Source: Planctomycetota bacterium
Lineage (GTDB): Bacteria > Planctomycetota > Planctomycetia > Pirellulales > Lacipirellulaceae
Direction of reading: 5' to 3'
Assembly (NCBI GenBank): GCA_029259975.1
Contig: JAJDEE010000030.1
Location: 1 to 7,781, forward strand
DNA: 7,781 nucleotides
The position numbers and the translations under genes are program-made. The notes under the pieces were generated by a model. The model did no database searches. It was not told where the DNA came from and saw nothing but the letters and a program-made list of their open reading frames with translations. The first letter of the stretch is position 1, and every line of letters begins with the position of its first letter. This document shows positions 5,904 to 7,781 of the stretch, in pieces.

Positions 5904-7781
5904 TTAACACGACTCTGCTAGTCGACGACGAAAACGACGACCTAGCGATGCGCATGCGCCCAACAACAACGAGACAGTCGCTGGTTCAGGAACAAAGAAA
6001 AAGTTCAAGTGAATCCCTCGATCATCAAGGTCCAACGAAAAGCTATCTGCGGTAACTTGTGGATAGACTTGCTGGAACTGGGCGATGTCGAAAGCGAACT
6101 TATCGGTTGCAAAACCACTGATTGTCGCGGTGAAAGCATTGAGCGTTCCGATTTCAGCAACTAGCCAGCTGTAGGGCGTCTTCGGCTTCAATCCGGCCAC
6201 GGCTCCCGACTCGTCATCAGCGGTGAGCGCGATGGGTTCGATGATGAAGGGAGTGTTGGAAGTCGCATCGATTGCCAATTCTCCGCCGACCAGTAGCATG
6301 TCCCAACCGCGTCCTACTGGTGCCCCCGCAACCCCTTCGGCGTCGTTAATCTCCCACTGGTACCGGCCACCTTCGCCCCATGACATCGTAGTTTGACAGC
6401 AGTCGGTAGAGAGTGTGCCAACCGCGAGCTTCTCGCCCAAAAGGCCGGGTGAGAGTATGGCACCGGCTGTAATCTCGACATTCGCGTTAAGAATTCCGGT
6501 GCCACCGAGCGTAGCGCCCTGGGCTAGATTGACTCCCTCGCTAGCGGCGACTTCGAAGCCAACGACGGTGAGCGACGCTCCCGGTGCGACGTTAAAAGAG
6601 CCGTCTATCTTTAGTGCGCGAAAGAAAGGTTGGTCCTCTCGGGCATCGAAAGCATAGGCTGTCGAATCACCTACGACGTTGATGTCGCCGATGAAGTTTG
6701 TTTGGAAACTCCTTGTTCTTTCTACTGCGAGTAAATCACCGCCGTCGAGCGTGACCGTCGGAGTCGGCGATGGACCGCCCGGCGATGTAATCGCTGGTGC
6801 TAAGGCCAATCGACCACCGGCATGGACGACTACTTCGCCATTGCCTGCAGCTCGAAATCCGTCTCGACCGGCTGAAATTCCAAGTTGCAAAGTGCCTTCG
6901 AAGACGTCAATTCTGCCGTTGAATTCGGGGCTGCTAGCTTGTAGTTCAGCATATCCTTCGGTCCGTTTCGACACGGGAAAGTTCCCGGCGAGTGCAATGT
7001 TCCCGACAATTCCAGCTTCAAGCTCCAGGCTCTCCGTGGTAAGTGTCGGCTCATTGCTGGATTTTACTATCGATCCACCGTCTCGCAGCGTCACCCTGCC
7101 GAGTCGGTACTGGACGTCGACGCCAGGATCACTAAGTACCAGTGTCGTGTAACCGTTGATCTCGAAGTCGCCTCCAACAGGCAAAGCCGCAGCTTTGTTC
7201 ACACGCACGTCATCGCCAGGCTGCCCGACGAGATAAGTGGTACCTGTGTAGGTACTGGTTCCGCTGATTTTTCCTTCACCGACATAGGTGACGGACGTTG
7301 GAGTTCCGTTGTCGGCGATCTCGACGTCAAGTTCAAAATCTGTGGAGAAAATAAGTTCGCCGTTGGCGTGCTGCCCAGGCATCACGCGACCGTTTGATAA
7401 CTTCGCCCCCAGTAGCCCGCCGCTGCCGATGGTCAGTGTGTGACCATTCAAATCAACCAACGGAGCACTGCCAAAACCGTTCCATGCATGAACGGTACGG
7501 TCGCGATCCAATAAGTCGCTGCTTGGCCGGACGATACTAGTTTCGTCAGCATCGAGGAAATTGACGGTCGGTCCTTGGTAGAATTCAACTCCGTCGGCGC
7601 CGAGCGTTGCGAATTGAGTTCTTGCGAAAAGTAGCCACGGCGGCAGGATGCCGTTTGTGACCGGCGGCGGATTCTCGATATTCAACGACAAAGTTGTGCC
7701 GATGTCGCTGATGTCGAAGTTGCGTCCTACCGTTGGGTTGACCATAACTACTGCCCCTCGGTCACGAGTTACCTCGCCAAC
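5904..7781 (-). CDS. PEP-CTERM protein with autotransporter-type beta-strand repeats (N-terminus beyond window)
   Basis: The frame runs from the right edge to TAA 5906-5904, giving 625 visible residues. ATG 7745 is internal: the frame stays open above it (VGEVTRDRGAVV), has no ribosome binding site there, and the upstream residues fit the repeat style. The protein is rich in Gly, Thr, Val and Asp with short alternating strands. Examples are SGTSTYTGTT (~173-182), FNGRIDVFEGTLQLG (~287-301) and GGTGILNANVEITAGAILSP (~426-445), which match autotransporter-associated beta-strand repeats and predict a beta-helix. A region near ~475-510 (YQWEINDAEG, then WDMLLVGGELAI) is the usual pre-terminal segment of such proteins. 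The tail (597-625) has VPEPAT, a hydrophobic stretch (SLLLGACASL) and a basic end (RRFRRR), a standard PEP-CTERM signal. From the family, it would be exported by Sec and processed by an exosortase at the envelope. The biological role is unknown. Confidence 0.9.
   Translation of the reverse strand, partial: VGEVTRDRGAVVMVNPTVGRNFDISDIGTTLSLNIENPPPVTNGILPPWLLFARTQFATLGADGVEFYQGPTVNFLDADETSIVRPSSDLLDRDRTVHAWNGFGSAPLVDLNGHTLTIGSGGLLGAKLSNGRVMPGQHANGELIFSTDFELDVEIADNGTPTSVTYVGEGKISGTSTYTGTTYLVGQPGDDVRVNKAAALPVGGDFEINGYTTLVLSDPGVDVQYRLGRVTLRDGGSIVKSSNEPTLTTESLELEAGIVGNIALAGNFPVSKRTEGYAELQASSPEFNGRIDVFEGTLQLGISAGRDGFRAAGNGEVVVHAGGRLALAPAITSPGGPSPTPTVTLDGGDLLAVERTRSFQTNFIGDINVVGDSTAYAFDAREDQPFFRALKIDGSFNVAPGASLTVVGFEVAASEGVNLAQGATLGGTGILNANVEITAGAILSPGLLGEKLAVGTLSTDCCQTTMSWGEGGRYQWEINDAEGVAGAPVGRGWDMLLVGGELAIDATSNTPFIIEPIALTADDESGAVAGLKPKTPYSWLVAEIGTLNAFTATISGFATDKFAFDIAQFQQVYPQVTADSFSLDLDDRGIHLNFFFVPEPATVSLLLGACASLGRRFRRRLAESC

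Noticed and set aside
5486..6055. Plus-strand open frame of 189 codons as a single gene
   Set aside because: Only its first part (to 5659) resembles a transposase C-terminus. The rest crosses the palindromic repeat and runs antisense into the PEP-CTERM gene.
7743..7745. ATG 7745 as the true start of the PEP-CTERM protein
   Set aside because: The frame stays open to the window edge, there is no ribosome binding site, no signal peptide follows, and the upstream residues fit the repeat style.

Overview
The window looks like chromosomal DNA of a planctomycete, most likely Pirellulales-like. This is inferred from four things together: a Hanks-type kinase-like protein fused to a membrane anchor and extracytoplasmic region, a very large beta-strand-rich PEP-CTERM protein, remnants of a planctomycete-style ISKra4-like transposase, and moderate GC content with long convergent gene blocks. 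No rRNA, tRNA or CRISPR array was found.

Layout. Four genes on the minus strand fill positions 1-4253, read from high to low coordinates. First is a glutamine amidotransferase of the PabA/TrpG type (3660-4253). Its stop overlaps by 4 bp the start of moeA, the molybdopterin molybdenumtransferase (2434-3663). A spacer of about 290 bp with two adjacent perfect hairpins follows. Then comes a two-gene unit: a two-helix membrane protein of unknown function with a possible PH-like cytosolic domain (1464-2141), and 7 nt later a membrane-anchored kinase-fold protein (1456 down to 1, running off the window). The kinase-like protein has lost the catalytic Asp of HRD, the Asn of the catalytic loop and the Asp of DFG, so it is very probably a pseudokinase. 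It is not visible as a closed ORF because its stop lies outside the window.

Positions 4476-5659 on the plus strand hold a decayed transposase in three reading frames. Frames 1 and 2 meet at a run of eight A that contains the classic A_AAA_AAG -1 slippery heptamer, so the first frame change may be programmed. Missing segments and a second frame break show that the copy is dead. A CACAGAG-type palindromic repeat (5698-5753) follows it.

From 5904 to the right edge, on the minus strand and convergent with the transposase, is the 3' part of a large exported protein. It has autotransporter-type beta-strand repeats and a C-terminal PEP-CTERM sorting signal. Its start lies beyond the window.

How the genes fit together: pabA and moeA belong to chorismate/folate or tryptophan metabolism and to molybdenum cofactor synthesis, and appear translationally coupled. 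The membrane protein and pseudokinase look like a separate envelope or signalling pair. The PEP-CTERM protein would be exported and processed by an exosortase encoded elsewhere. The strongest items for follow-up are the pseudokinase pair and the slippery site. I see no clear multi-gene novel system.
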